A stretch of DNA of 64,000 nt from Calditrichota bacterium (GTDB lineage: Bacteria > Electryoneota > AABM5-125-24 > Hatepunaeales > Hatepunaeaceae). The notes below the pieces were generated by a model. That model did not search any database, was not told where the DNA came from, and saw nothing but the letters and a program-made list of their open reading frames with translations. The translations under genes and the position numbers were made by a program. The stretch lies in contig JABGPL010000011.1 in assembly GCA_018644935.1 (NCBI GenBank), positions 1 to 64,000 on the forward strand, given 5' to 3'. Positions within the stretch are counted from its first letter, which is position 1. Every line of letters begins with the position of its first letter. This document shows, one piece after another, positions 1 to 10,272 of the stretch.

Positions 1-837
1 TTCACCTTCTTCGTTTATTTCACAAAAGTATATATTCCCACTTTCCTCGAGACTGAAAACGATGTTTCCCCTGACTTTAACTTTGTGAAATGATCTGAAC
101 CATTCCTCAGGTATGTAGGGATCTCTCTCTTCGGGGTTTTCCGGATCGGAAATGTCAATTATTCGTAGACCGAACCTGTCCGCCGCAATGATCGCATAAT
201 TTCCTATAACTTCCACATCAAGCGGATTACCCTCATGTTCGATTTCTGCTACTATTTGTGGGTTTTCAATATCTGAAATATCTATGGCTATCAATTCTGC
301 AGAGTTGCATGATGCAAAGATCATATCGTCGGATATGCATAAGGCTACTGTATGTCCTGGTAGTTCGATTGAATGCATTAGAGCGGGGTTTTCCAATTCG
401 GTGATATCAAATATTAATAAACCACTTGTGTCAGCCAAAAAGAGGTTGTCATCGCGAATTAGGAGATCGGTGTATCGCCCAGGTTCCTCCCATGTACTGA
501 TGATTTCAAAGTTGTCTCTTCTCAGGATTGAGAACCCTTGAAAAAAATCACGTGAGAAAATGTAGGAGTCAGTTACAAACACGTCGGTGGAATAGAGTTG
601 ATCAGTTTGATCAATGATTTCAGCCCATCTATTAGGATAACTTACAACCTGGATTCCCGTTTGTCCTGTTGAAATATAGGAGAGATTTCCAACAGCATCG
701 ATTCCTAATGCACGATCCCAGTAGTTAAAACGACTGGAAACAAAACTCACACCTGAGCTGTCCTGTGCATGAAGCGTAATTATCGATGTCAGAATTACCA
801 AAGATATAAAAAACAAAAATCTTTTAATCTTATTCAC
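1..837 (-). CDS. Secreted beta-propeller-like (LVIVP-type repeat) protein, C-terminus truncated by the window edge
   Basis: Not in ORF track. Reverse strand reads from GTG (835-837) VNKIKRFLFFISLVILTSIITLHAQDSSGVSF..., a signal peptide, preceded by AGGAG; open to base 1. Contains repeats such as 'LIAIDISDIENPQIVAEIEHEGNPLDVEVIGNYAIIAADRFGLRIIDISDPENPEE'. Confidence 0.85.
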   Translation of the reverse strand, partial: MNKIKRFLFFISLVILTSIITLHAQDSSGVSFVSSRFNYWDRALGIDAVGNLSYISTGQTGIQVVSYPNRWAEIIDQTDQLYSTDVFVTDSYIFSRDFFQGFSILRRDNFEIISTWEEPGRYTDLLIRDDNLFLADTSGLLIFDITELENPALMHSIELPGHTVALCISDDMIFASCNSAELIAIDISDIENPQIVAEIEHEGNPLDVEVIGNYAIIAADRFGLRIIDISDPENPEERDPYIPEEWFRSFHKVKVRGNIVFSLEESGNIYFCEINEEGE

Positions 838-1224
838 GTTAGACTCCTGATATGAAGCAATCTGGAAATGACACCTTCCACAAATATAGTCAAAATAAGT
901 CCCTATAAAAATTAGTGAAAAGAATTTGCATATCCAATTCCATTCAGTATTTTCAGAATCTTTGTGCTATTGCAGCTAATAGCACAAAGTTAGGAACTAA
1001 ATGACGAATATGATAAGCTGATAGCAGGTTTGTATACGTTGGTACTCCCATGAGAATTGTTTGAATCTGAAAAATGAAGCTACCTACCTATTGTTTTATT
1101 TGGCAATAGAATAGTATCATTCAGAAATGGTTATCTGGAATCAGTCGGCTGACTGATGGTGGGGCAGGAATGTCCGACCTCTTGTTTAATACTCTCTGTG
1201 CGTTTTGAAATACATAAGGTCACG

Positions 1225-2892
1225 ATGAAAAAAATGTTCATAATGGTCGTTATTCTGCTACTGCTCTTCAATAATGGTTATTGTAACAATAAATGGTGGG
1301 TATTTTTCAATGACAAAGGTAGTTCCAGCCTTGATATAAACTCACAGTTTGTTGATCTGAAAAAGGACTGGCCGGAGCGATCTTTGAAGCGTCGTTTAAT
1401 GTCTGGGGTGAACCTCAGCAATGAAGATTTACCGATAGATGATAAATACATCGAGTATGTTCTCATCTGTGGTGCCCAAATCGTTGTTAAATCACGCTGG
1501 ATGAATGCTGTAAGTGTTATTGGAGATAATAAGGCAATTGAGGAAATAGAGAAATTATCATGTGTTAAAGGTGTGCAGCATGTGAAGAGAGCATACAGAG
1601 CCGAAGTTGAGCTGGTGGAGATAAGTGATGAGGAGTTGAACTTCAATGAAGTCTCTATGGGCGGAATACCACAGGGATTATATGGATTGTCTTATCGACA
1701 GGCAGAACAGGTGGGGGTTATTGAAGCACACGCTCGTGGATTTACAGGCGCAGGTGTATTGCTGGGAATTTTGGATACAGGATTTCAACTTGATCACAGG
1801 GCATTTGCGGGGATGGAGCTATTAGCTCAATACGACTTCATCAATAATGATGCTGATCCATCATATGATTACCGAACCGATGGGAGAGGTCAGCCTAATC
1901 ATGGCAGTGGATGTTTGTCCGTTATTGCGGGTTTCGAACCCGGCCGATTGGTCGGGATTGCACCGAAAGTTGCTGTTGCCGTTGGCAAGACAGAGATGAC
2001 AGGTACTGAGATGTTGCTTGAAGAAGATTACTGGGTGGTAGGAATAGAATGGCTTGAATGGCTCGGGGTAGATGTTGTTTCGAGCTCGCTTTCCTACCGG
2101 GATTGGTATGGCATAGAAGACTACGACGGCATAACTTCTGTAGCCTCACTTGCAGCTCAACGTGCCTTCGAGCTTGGTGTCGTGATCTGTAACTCCGCGG
2201 GAAATTCAGGTCCTGAGATGGTCACAATAGGCGCACCCGCAGATTCGCCAGGTGTACTTGCCATTGCAGCGGTAGATTCAGCCGGTGAGGTTACAGGATT
2301 TTCGTCAAGAGGACCATCTTCAGACGGCAGATTGAAGCCGGATGTTGCCGCGATGGGTAGACAGGTCGTCTGCATTCGTCCGCAGACATGGGATAAATAC
2401 AGCAGATGGAACGGGACCTCTCTTTCATGTCCGATTGTGGCTGGTGTTGTGGCACTGATACGGGAAGCACATCCCGATTGGACAGCTCAGGAAGTCGTAA
2501 CAGCCTTGAAAGAGACAGCTAATCGATCAGAGAGACCTGATTATAGTTATGGATTCGGTATCGTCAATGCAACCGCTGCTATAGACTATCCGGCAATTTC
2601 AGGACGAATAGTTTTTGCAAAGGACAATAATACAGATGCTTCAAATCAAATTGACAATGTGAACCTTCACGATTACTCACTTGTTGAAATATCCCTAACG
2701 GGAAAAAGAACAGTCCGGGATGTTAAGCCCAACAGAGACGGGTTATATGTTATCGCAAATCTACCAGATGATGATTATAGATTGCGAGTTTACTACGATG
2801 GATACAAGGTTTTTGATCGAGATGGATTTTCCTTACCCCCTACAATACAATACGATATTGTATTATACACCAGTTCGTTTTCCAAAATGTAA
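1225..2892 (+). CDS. S8 (subtilisin-like) serine peptidase with C-terminal carboxypeptidase-regulatory-like domain
   Basis: ORF 1156..2892; more likely start at 1225 (MKKMFIMVVILLLLFNNGYC signal peptide). Catalytic triad motifs GILDTGFQLDH, NHGSG, NGTSLSCPIVAG. Confidence 0.9.
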   Translation: MKKMFIMVVILLLLFNNGYCNNKWWVFFNDKGSSSLDINSQFVDLKKDWPERSLKRRLMSGVNLSNEDLPIDDKYIEYVLICGAQIVVKSRWMNAVSVIGDNKAIEEIEKLSCVKGVQHVKRAYRAEVELVEISDEELNFNEVSMGGIPQGLYGLSYRQAEQVGVIEAHARGFTGAGVLLGILDTGFQLDHRAFAGMELLAQYDFINNDADPSYDYRTDGRGQPNHGSGCLSVIAGFEPGRLVGIAPKVAVAVGKTEMTGTEMLLEEDYWVVGIEWLEWLGVDVVSSSLSYRDWYGIEDYDGITSVASLAAQRAFELGVVICNSAGNSGPEMVTIGAPADSPGVLAIAAVDSAGEVTGFSSRGPSSDGRLKPDVAAMGRQVVCIRPQTWDKYSRWNGTSLSCPIVAGVVALIREAHPDWTAQEVVTALKETANRSERPDYSYGFGIVNATAAIDYPAISGRIVFAKDNNTDASNQIDNVNLHDYSLVEISLTGKRTVRDVKPNRDGLYVIANLPDDDYRLRVYYDGYKVFDRDGFSLPPTIQYDIVLYTSSFSKM

Positions 2893-2917
2893 CCTGGAAA
2901 TGCATGTCTTGTCGAAT

Positions 2918-5020
2918 TTATGCCTTTGAGTCGAATATGCTCCTGATAGTCTTGGTTAACTTCTTGATACCAAACGGTTTTTCTAAATAGGGGATTGAAT
3001 CGTAATTCATTTCCTCATTTTCACATGCCCTACTCGAAGATCCCGACATGTAGAGGATATGCATGTCTTTCCATCGTTTATGCATTTTTCTTCCTAGCAG
3101 CTTTCCCCCGATTCCAGGCATGACGAGGTCAGTAATTAATAGGTCAACAGGTTTATCCAAATTACCTGAAACTTCTAATGCGTCTTCACCGCTTGATGCT
3201 GTGTAAACCCGATATCCCTGTGACATGAGGATGTTTTTAATTGTCTCTCTAATATGCTCTTCATCCTCGACTAACAGGATTGATTCATTCCCATTGAGAA
3301 TTTCATTAGTCTTTGATACTTTTCTCTTCTCTTTTGATTTTTGGTCTACAGCAGGGATATAGATTTTAAAGGTTGTACCCTGATCCTCTTTGCTGTCTAT
3401 CAGGACATGTCCATTACACTGTTCAATAATTCCATATACTGTTGATAGTCCTATACCAGTTCCTTTTCCAGTTTCTTTGGTAGTGAAAAATGGTTCGAAA
3501 GCCTGTGCTATAGCTTCAGGTGGCATACCATGTCCGGTATCACTGACTTCGATCAATGCGTAATAACCAGGTTTTACATCAGGATGTAATGTAGCATAAT
3601 TTTCATCGAGGCGAATATTCCTCGTCTTGATTTTTAGCTTTCCGCCGTCCGGCATCGCATCTCTTGCATTTACTGCAAGGTTAAAGATAATTTGTTCCAA
3701 CTGGCACGAATCAATTAGTACAGAGGCTAATTCCCTATCTGGCATGAGGAGCATATCAATATCCTCACCAATAATCCGCCTTAACAACAATTCCATTTTG
3801 TTAAGAGCCGAATTGATCTCAAGGACTTCAGGATTTGCGTTTTTCTTCCGACTGAATTCTAAGAGCTGGCCGGTCAGATCTATTGATGATGAGGCAGCCA
3901 TATCAATTTGCTTAAGTGACTCTTGAAGGGGATCATCGGAATTGAGCGAGGCCAGTTCCAATTGAGAATTTACTATTATAACAGTTAGTAGATTGTTCAA
4001 ATCGTGCACTACCCCCCTTGCCAGTTCACTAAAAGCCTCCATTCTCTGAGCATGTAAGAATTTATGGTGTAGAACTTTAAATTTGGTGACATCCTGACAA
4101 ACTAATACACCACCAGTAATCTCATTGCCTATACCTCGCCTCGGAGCCCCAAACACATTGATGTGTTTTGTATTACCAGAAAAAGATTCTATTTCGACAT
4201 CATAATAATAAATTTCCTCGCCGCTTAAAATCTGATCGATGAAGCCTGGGTTATCGCTTTTCAATTTTGAACTTTGGAATTTGTTGAGAATTTTAAATGC
4301 TTTCAGTTCCTTATCAATTTCACCAGCTTCAAGAGTATTAATAAATGCTTTGTTCGTAAACTGAACTTCACCAAAAGGATCAAAATACACAATACCTACT
4401 GGAACTAAATCGGAGATAGTCTTGTTGAGCTTCTCAGAGTCACGCAGTCGATTAACAACATCAACTCTTTTGGAAATATCACGCAAGACCGCTGCAAATT
4501 CGCCTTTGCGTGGAGAGAATACCTGAACATTGTAATACGAACCTAAGTCTTTAAAATAGGTGTCGAATTCTTCTGGTATCCCTGTCTGAGCAACTCTGGA
4601 ATATTTATCAAGGTGGGCTATTCTCTTTCTGCGAAAGTGCTCTTTAGCCGTTTTTCCAAGAAGTTCTTCACGATTGCAGCCAGAGATTAGCTTATATTGA
4701 TGGTTCACTTCCCTGAATACAAAATCTATTGGTGTGCCCTCTGAATTATAAATTATTTCACAGAAAGCAACAGCCTCGTTCAAGTTGTTGAAAAGTGATC
4801 CCATTTTGTAATTCTCTTCACTCAGAACATCATCATACTTGTCCCAGGTGTTTCCCCCATTGATTGACAATTCAGTATCAGCTAAGGAAAATGTGTTCTT
4901 TTTTGAAAACCTACGCGTCTGAGTTGGCAACCGAAGCCAGTCACCTCTTGTTGGATCAACAAAACTGTGTTGAATGTTCTTGCTAGGTTCTAACATATCA
5001 GCGAATTGATCAAGTTCCAA
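2918..5020 (-). CDS. PAS-domain hybrid histidine kinase with C-terminal receiver domain
   Basis: ELARGVVHDLNNLLTV H-box, NARDAMPDGG N-box, GTGIGLSTVYGII G2-box, then ESILLVEDEEHIRETI...DLLITDLVMPGIGG receiver. Confidence 0.92.
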   Translation of the reverse strand: MELDQFADMLEPSKNIQHSFVDPTRGDWLRLPTQTRRFSKKNTFSLADTELSINGGNTWDKYDDVLSEENYKMGSLFNNLNEAVAFCEIIYNSEGTPIDFVFREVNHQYKLISGCNREELLGKTAKEHFRRKRIAHLDKYSRVAQTGIPEEFDTYFKDLGSYYNVQVFSPRKGEFAAVLRDISKRVDVVNRLRDSEKLNKTISDLVPVGIVYFDPFGEVQFTNKAFINTLEAGEIDKELKAFKILNKFQSSKLKSDNPGFIDQILSGEEIYYYDVEIESFSGNTKHINVFGAPRRGIGNEITGGVLVCQDVTKFKVLHHKFLHAQRMEAFSELARGVVHDLNNLLTVIIVNSQLELASLNSDDPLQESLKQIDMAASSSIDLTGQLLEFSRKKNANPEVLEINSALNKMELLLRRIIGEDIDMLLMPDRELASVLIDSCQLEQIIFNLAVNARDAMPDGGKLKIKTRNIRLDENYATLHPDVKPGYYALIEVSDTGHGMPPEAIAQAFEPFFTTKETGKGTGIGLSTVYGIIEQCNGHVLIDSKEDQGTTFKIYIPAVDQKSKEKRKVSKTNEILNGNESILLVEDEEHIRETIKNILMSQGYRVYTASSGEDALEVSGNLDKPVDLLITDLVMPGIGGKLLGRKMHKRWKDMHILYMSGSSSRACENEEMNYDSIPYLEKPFGIKKLTKTIRSIFDSKA

Positions 5021-5602
5021 TGTAAACTCCTAACTATGCAAATCGTATATTAATGATAAAACACCAACGTACGGCATTCCGGATATAGAATTATGAGTTT
5101 GAAAGACAGTAAATTCGTCAGAATATTTTTTGTCTTTATAAAAGCAGTTCTGTTTAATTCCGATCACTAATTCCAATCATCTGGTCGGATGAGTCTCAAA
5201 AATTGCTTGTTTTCTCAAACTTTCTGGGATCAATATCAGACCCTTTCGTTTGTGATATACACCAAAAAAACGTTTAATTATTGTTTGAAAAACTATTTTT
5301 GAAAAAAAAATACCTTTCTTTTCTAACAATAAATTTGTATCTTCAATAAGAGTATTTATGCAAAATTGCATAGCAAGTTACTGTTTTTCTTACAGTGTTC
5401 GCCCAATAAATACAGGATTGGCATGACCAACGGGTATTCCTTTTAGCCCATTTAGGGTTTACAGATGTATTAATCCTGAACATCGATTTCCAAAATCGAA
5501 ATTGGGATAAATGAAGTTGTCCGTGCAGATGTTTTTGAATTTCTCCGTTTCTGATTTGTTTATGGAGAAGAACATCGCAATCGAAAAGAAAGGGATACCG
5601 TC

Positions 5603-6214
5603 ATGTACAAAAAATTGTTATTATTAATTCCGGTAATACTCCTGACCGGATGTTACACAATGCTATACCCTCCCCCTGAGTACTTCACTTACGAAGAAGC
5701 ATATCCCGATTCACTTTTAGATTCCAGCGTAGTTAACGGTGTGAATATCAACATTTACAATAATATTGATAATGAATATCTCGGTCGTTACTATCAGGAT
5801 TCAAGATATTTTCGTCATTACGGATGGTATGACGACTATTATTGGGATCCATATTATTACAATTATGATAGTTATCATCACCACCATAACTGGGATCGTA
5901 ATCGGTATCGAGTGGGTAGAGGTCACTGGGATGGCAAAGTACGTAAGCCTGAACGAAAAAGAAGGACTGATAATCTCAGGCGTGAATCCAATATGCCTAT
6001 TTCGCCAGAGTATGTTGCGCCTGTAGGTTCCAAATCACCTGCGCCATCCTCTGGTGCCGCCTGGAATCCAAAAACATCGCCCGTAAAAGAGGCTAAGGAA
6101 GAGCCAAAGAAGCGAAAAGTCAGGTCAATCGAAAAGGAAAGTAAAGAAAAACAACCTGAAACAGAGAAAAAAGAAGGAAAAAAAGAGCGTCGAAAAGACT
6201 CACCGCGGAGATAA
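5603..6214 (+). CDS. Lipoprotein, Tyr/His/Asp-rich middle and Lys/Glu/Arg-rich tail
   Basis: Lipobox LLTGC; 'YGWYDDYYWDPYYYNYDSYHHHHNWDRNRY'; stop is 2 nt before the next ATG. Confidence 0.8.
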   Translation: MYKKLLLLIPVILLTGCYTMLYPPPEYFTYEEAYPDSLLDSSVVNGVNINIYNNIDNEYLGRYYQDSRYFRHYGWYDDYYWDPYYYNYDSYHHHHNWDRNRYRVGRGHWDGKVRKPERKRRTDNLRRESNMPISPEYVAPVGSKSPAPSSGAAWNPKTSPVKEAKEEPKKRKVRSIEKESKEKQPETEKKEGKKERRKDSPRR

Positions 6215-6216
6215 TA

Positions 6217-7359
6217 ATGAAAACAATAAACTTAGTTGCAGCCGTAATCATCTTGTTTTTAATATCCAGTGCTTCCGCTCAAGTAAAAGACGACTTGTTA
6301 CGCCCATTCTTCGGATTCTATGATTCACAATCTCTTACAAATGCCATCGGACATGCCACGGTAGCGTCCGGTCACTTAATTCCTGGAAAAACCAGTAATC
6401 CTGCCAATCTTGGGATGCATAGGTTTTATCATCTCACCGGTTGTTTTGTCAATGGTCAGTTTGAGAGTGATAACAGCAACATATCTAACCTGAACATTGG
6501 GGGAGTATACGCAATTCTGCCTTACAAAGTGTTTCAGGGAAGTATGGTGGTTGGTCTCGGAATTCAAAGGGATATAGATTTCTCGGGTGGTTCAAAGGAC
6601 AATTCGTATGAAATCCTGGAAGAGGGTGGATTGTATTCAACACAGGCTGGTATTGCTGTTGAATTCGTCGAAAACTTGTTTGTAGGAGCAGAAGTTTCTT
6701 ATCTAAGGGGAGAGGATGAGGTTTCAAAACTTGGGCTTCAAAATTCAACACACCTGAATCCCGATTATAGTGGTTTCGAAGCCTCGCTTGGATTTGTACA
6801 GATGTTGTCGCCACACGCTCAGATGGGAGCTTCCATTCAATTACCGTCTTATGTTTGGGTTGACGAAGTAATTACGAGCTGGCCAACCGATAGCACTGAA
6901 TTGGCGTTAAGGGATTTGACCGAGTATACTCTCAGAAAACCGCTGGCTTTTCATGCCGGATTTGCAGTCATGTATGAGTATATTAATCTCTTTTACGAGT
7001 GGGAATGGACAGATTGGCGAAATCTCGAATTCTCTTCGGATGAGTATTTTGCAGGTGATGTTATTGAGATCAACAATGAAATTCAGGGAGAAATGAAGGC
7101 TACTTCAACTCATCATATTGGAATGGCAGTCCATCCACCCTGGATTCCCCTGCATGTTTACACGGGTTATCAATATATGCCAACCCAATATTCCGGGGCA
7201 TACGATGGAAACCGTCGACAATCGTTGAGTTTCGGTTTATCTTATGTGTTGAACCAACAGATGAGTATTCACACTTCAAGCACAAGATATTATTGGAAAT
7301 ACTTAGGTGAAAAAGAAAATTTCACCCAGTTAGTTTTCGGTTTTTCGCTTCATTACTAA
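6217..7359 (+). CDS. Outer-membrane beta-barrel protein (PorV/FadL-like)
   Basis: Signal peptide MKTINLVAAVIILFLISSASAQ; alternating barrel-like strands; terminal aromatic FGFSLHY. Confidence 0.65.
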   Translation: MKTINLVAAVIILFLISSASAQVKDDLLRPFFGFYDSQSLTNAIGHATVASGHLIPGKTSNPANLGMHRFYHLTGCFVNGQFESDNSNISNLNIGGVYAILPYKVFQGSMVVGLGIQRDIDFSGGSKDNSYEILEEGGLYSTQAGIAVEFVENLFVGAEVSYLRGEDEVSKLGLQNSTHLNPDYSGFEASLGFVQMLSPHAQMGASIQLPSYVWVDEVITSWPTDSTELALRDLTEYTLRKPLAFHAGFAVMYEYINLFYEWEWTDWRNLEFSSDEYFAGDVIEINNEIQGEMKATSTHHIGMAVHPPWIPLHVYTGYQYMPTQYSGAYDGNRRQSLSFGLSYVLNQQMSIHTSSTRYYWKYLGEKENFTQLVFGFSLHY

Positions 7360-7381
7360 CCTACAAACGAATGACTGGTAA

Positions 7382-7750
7382 CTAAACCGCGTCGGGATCA
7401 CGGTGCATTATTCCGAATATATTGCCTTCAGTGTCTTTACAATAAGCGAAGTAACCCACACCCGGGATGGGGATTTTGGCTGTGATAGCCTCACCGCCAG
7501 ATGATTTAATTTTTTCCATGTACTCGTCAACACTGGGAACGCTAATTGTGTTGGTCACCGGGGGCAATAACTCATCACGCGGCATTAATGCGCCGTTTAT
7601 GCCTGCCTCGCCTTCTCCTTCAGAATAGACGAGATGGTAGTCGCCCGAATCTCCCCATTTCTCAATCCGCCATCCAAAAACATCCTTGTAGAATTCAATA
7701 GCGCGTTCTAACTCATCACAGCCTATTTCAAAATGAAATACTCTTGGCAT
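7382..7750 (-). CDS. VOC (glyoxalase/bleomycin resistance) family protein
   Basis: MPRVFHFEIGCDELERAIEFYKDVFGWRIEKW...YFAYCKDTEGNIFGI. Confidence 0.9.
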   Translation of the reverse strand: MPRVFHFEIGCDELERAIEFYKDVFGWRIEKWGDSGDYHLVYSEGEGEAGINGALMPRDELLPPVTNTISVPSVDEYMEKIKSSGGEAITAKIPIPGVGYFAYCKDTEGNIFGIMHRDPDAV

Positions 7751-7781
7751 GCTCCCTCCCTAGTGTTTTAGCTTTGAATAA

Positions 7782-8309
7782 TCAGAAATCAATTCCTTTT
7801 CGGGATTCAACTCCTTTCTGGTAATAGTGTTTGATCTCTTTCATTTCTGTAACAAGATCAGCATATTCGAACCAGTTTTCCGGACAGTATCTCCCGGTCA
7901 GAATTAACTCAGTCGTATCTGACCAATTGGTGAACAGTTCTATGACATCTTCATTTTTGCATAATCCGAAATGACATACTGTACTAATCTCATCGAGAAT
8001 AACTACATCATAAGATGATATCTTCAGGGTCTCCTTTGCAAACTCTAAACCAGATTTTATTTCTTGTATCTCTGTCTTATTGGGGGGGCGTTTTTCAAGG
8101 ACATGGTCATCACTGCCAATTGTTTCAATGGTGACAAAGCTAGAGAATTGTTTTAAAGATTCTAACTCAGTGTATGGGAAGCCTTTTTTCATAAACTGAA
8201 CTAATAAACATTTATAGTTAGAGGCAACAGCTCTCAGCAAAATGCCGAGAGCCGCAGTAGTCTTACCTTTTCCATTGCCTGTATAGATCTGAATGCATCC
8301 GCGATCCAT
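7782..8309 (-). CDS. cobO: Cob(I)yrinic acid a,c-diamide adenosyltransferase (CobO/BtuR family)
   Basis: GCIQIYTGNGKGKTTAALGILLRA P-loop; YDVVILDEISTV; ELILTGRYCPENWFEYADLVTEM. Confidence 0.93.
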   Translation of the reverse strand: MDRGCIQIYTGNGKGKTTAALGILLRAVASNYKCLLVQFMKKGFPYTELESLKQFSSFVTIETIGSDDHVLEKRPPNKTEIQEIKSGLEFAKETLKISSYDVVILDEISTVCHFGLCKNEDVIELFTNWSDTTELILTGRYCPENWFEYADLVTEMKEIKHYYQKGVESRKGIDF

Positions 8310-8316
8310 GAGAACC

Positions 8317-9747
8317 TTAATAGATGAAGTTCACGCTGATGCCACCGGTTTTTACTGAATGATCCCATTCACCCCCAACGTTATCCCAGCTATGATCACC
8401 ATCGATATTCGCTGATGTAACGTCTTTGACTATCGTCTGTGTGTACTCCCAGTATCCATCGATATATAGTCTCTTGGTGATGTCAAATCGTGCACCGAGA
8501 CTTAAGCTGTGGTTATCACCATAATCATTCATTATTGGCAATCGAGTCTCATCGGGAACAGGGGTTGTTTCAAAATAGTATCCACCTCTAACCCAGAATC
8601 CACCTGGAACCTTTGCATCCAAACCAAATGAGAATTTGTAAGAGTCATCATATAACAATGGGATTTTTTTGTCCCTCAGGTCTTCTTCTCTGGGACCTTT
8701 CGATCCGGGGTCCATTTTGATATTGAAGTTTTTAATCAGGCTCCAATGGGTCCGTTTAACGTCGAATGCGACCGTTAAGTCCTTCATTGGGCGATAGGAA
8801 ACACCAACTGTGCTACTCATCGGAATCATCAAGTCCATTTCAGCACCTGAAACGGAAGTTGCGGTACCACCAACAGCTCCTTCTACTCCCGATATTGTTG
8901 GTGTGATTAGATTTTGGGTAAAATCACCATCAATTGGAATGTAGATTGGTGTTTTGACTGAAAACCCAAAATTCATATTGCTGGTGAGTTTATATAATAA
9001 GCCAAAATTAAGACCAAACCCCAGACCAGTTCCATCTAAAGTCTCATCAATATAGATCCGTGCCCAGCGATACCCTGGAATTGATCTACTGACATTCGGA
9101 GTTTGCATTGTTAATGAAGCATATTGTAGACTCAGTCCCAAACCAATCTGAATCTTTTGGTCAACTTTATATGCAATTGTTGGATGAACGTCTATTACCT
9201 TCAAATCGCTGTACCAGGCTCTCTCAGGATAAGGAACTGTGTTCCCATAATCTTCAGGTGGTCCGGTGAACAAGCCAATCCACTCTGTGGTTCTGTAAGC
9301 TGGTGAAAAAACAGCAAGTCCAGCTGTCAGTGAGCGATTAATCCGGTATGTTCCACCTACGCTGCCCAGCGGTGTAAATTCTTTAGTTGTGTTAAAGGTC
9401 TCACCATTGGTATAGTGTAAATATCCATCGGCGTCAATGGTTTCATCGGCTTTCAAACTGCTTGAAGGTCTTAAAATTTTGGCAGTTAAATTGACTGAAG
9501 CTCTTTGACCGGCAATGCCAGCTGGATTCCAATACATTGCGCTCCAATCATCGGCTATAGAAACGTAGGCTCCTGCCATACCAAGAGCTTTTGTTCCTAC
9601 ACCGGATAACATATATCCGTTTGCAAACAGAACACCGGATGGAATGGTTAGTATTATCGATAGAATGATAATACCTGAAATGATCTTTTTGCTAATCAAT
9701 TTTCGTTCCTGTTTTTTTTTAACGATGCCAAAACCTGAAATCCGCAA
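8317..9747 (-). CDS. OmpP1/FadL/TodX-family outer membrane transport protein
   Basis: NGYMLSGVGTKALGMAGAYVSIADDWSAMYWNPAGIAG N-terminal FadL motif; barrel with VGVSYRPMKDLTVAFDV. Confidence 0.9.
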   Translation of the reverse strand: MRISGFGIVKKKQERKLISKKIISGIIILSIILTIPSGVLFANGYMLSGVGTKALGMAGAYVSIADDWSAMYWNPAGIAGQRASVNLTAKILRPSSSLKADETIDADGYLHYTNGETFNTTKEFTPLGSVGGTYRINRSLTAGLAVFSPAYRTTEWIGLFTGPPEDYGNTVPYPERAWYSDLKVIDVHPTIAYKVDQKIQIGLGLSLQYASLTMQTPNVSRSIPGYRWARIYIDETLDGTGLGFGLNFGLLYKLTSNMNFGFSVKTPIYIPIDGDFTQNLITPTISGVEGAVGGTATSVSGAEMDLMIPMSSTVGVSYRPMKDLTVAFDVKRTHWSLIKNFNIKMDPGSKGPREEDLRDKKIPLLYDDSYKFSFGLDAKVPGGFWVRGGYYFETTPVPDETRLPIMNDYGDNHSLSLGARFDITKRLYIDGYWEYTQTIVKDVTSANIDGDHSWDNVGGEWDHSVKTGGISVNFIY

Positions 9748-10272
9748 AAGCTGACTTGTCGAATATCGTCTTTTCTCAAAACAAATCGAGGCACTAAATC
9801 ACAACCCTGTTTTTAATATATAAACAGGAAATACAGAGACAAGTGTACAGTCAACAAAACATTAACTTTGTTCTGTTTATTACCACATTTTCAGAACTGT
9901 TAACAATTGCTTAAGGAATAGTACTAATTTTGGTTTACAGTTGGGTCAAATGAACGGTACTTTGCCCCCTGTTCCCGGATTAACAACATCCTCAAACTGC
10001 AATACGTAGAATATGTCAAAGGTGGTTGATATCTGCGAAGTAAAAATTGGAGAAACAATATTCCACGTCATTCAGGAAAGATAGCAAGTTTAATTCAAAA
10101 TTCAAACAGTAATTCGGTAAGATAGAAGATTTAAGCAAATCCGACTTAATCTCGGCACTTATCCCTGCACTCAACTTTGAATTACCTGACAGGCTTGGCA
10201 AAATATTGGTTGTAAGTGAAGTCTCAGTGGATTAAATTGTAATGTCTGTGCCTATTAATACTAAGGAATTCC

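Noticed and set aside
284-541. ORF-track + strand ORF of 85 aa
   Set aside because: Antisense to the clear signal-peptide-bearing minus-strand beta-propeller gene running 837 to 1.
5177-5371. Minus-strand ORF of 64 aa
   Set aside because: AT-rich intergenic ORF with no recognisable domain and no supporting context.
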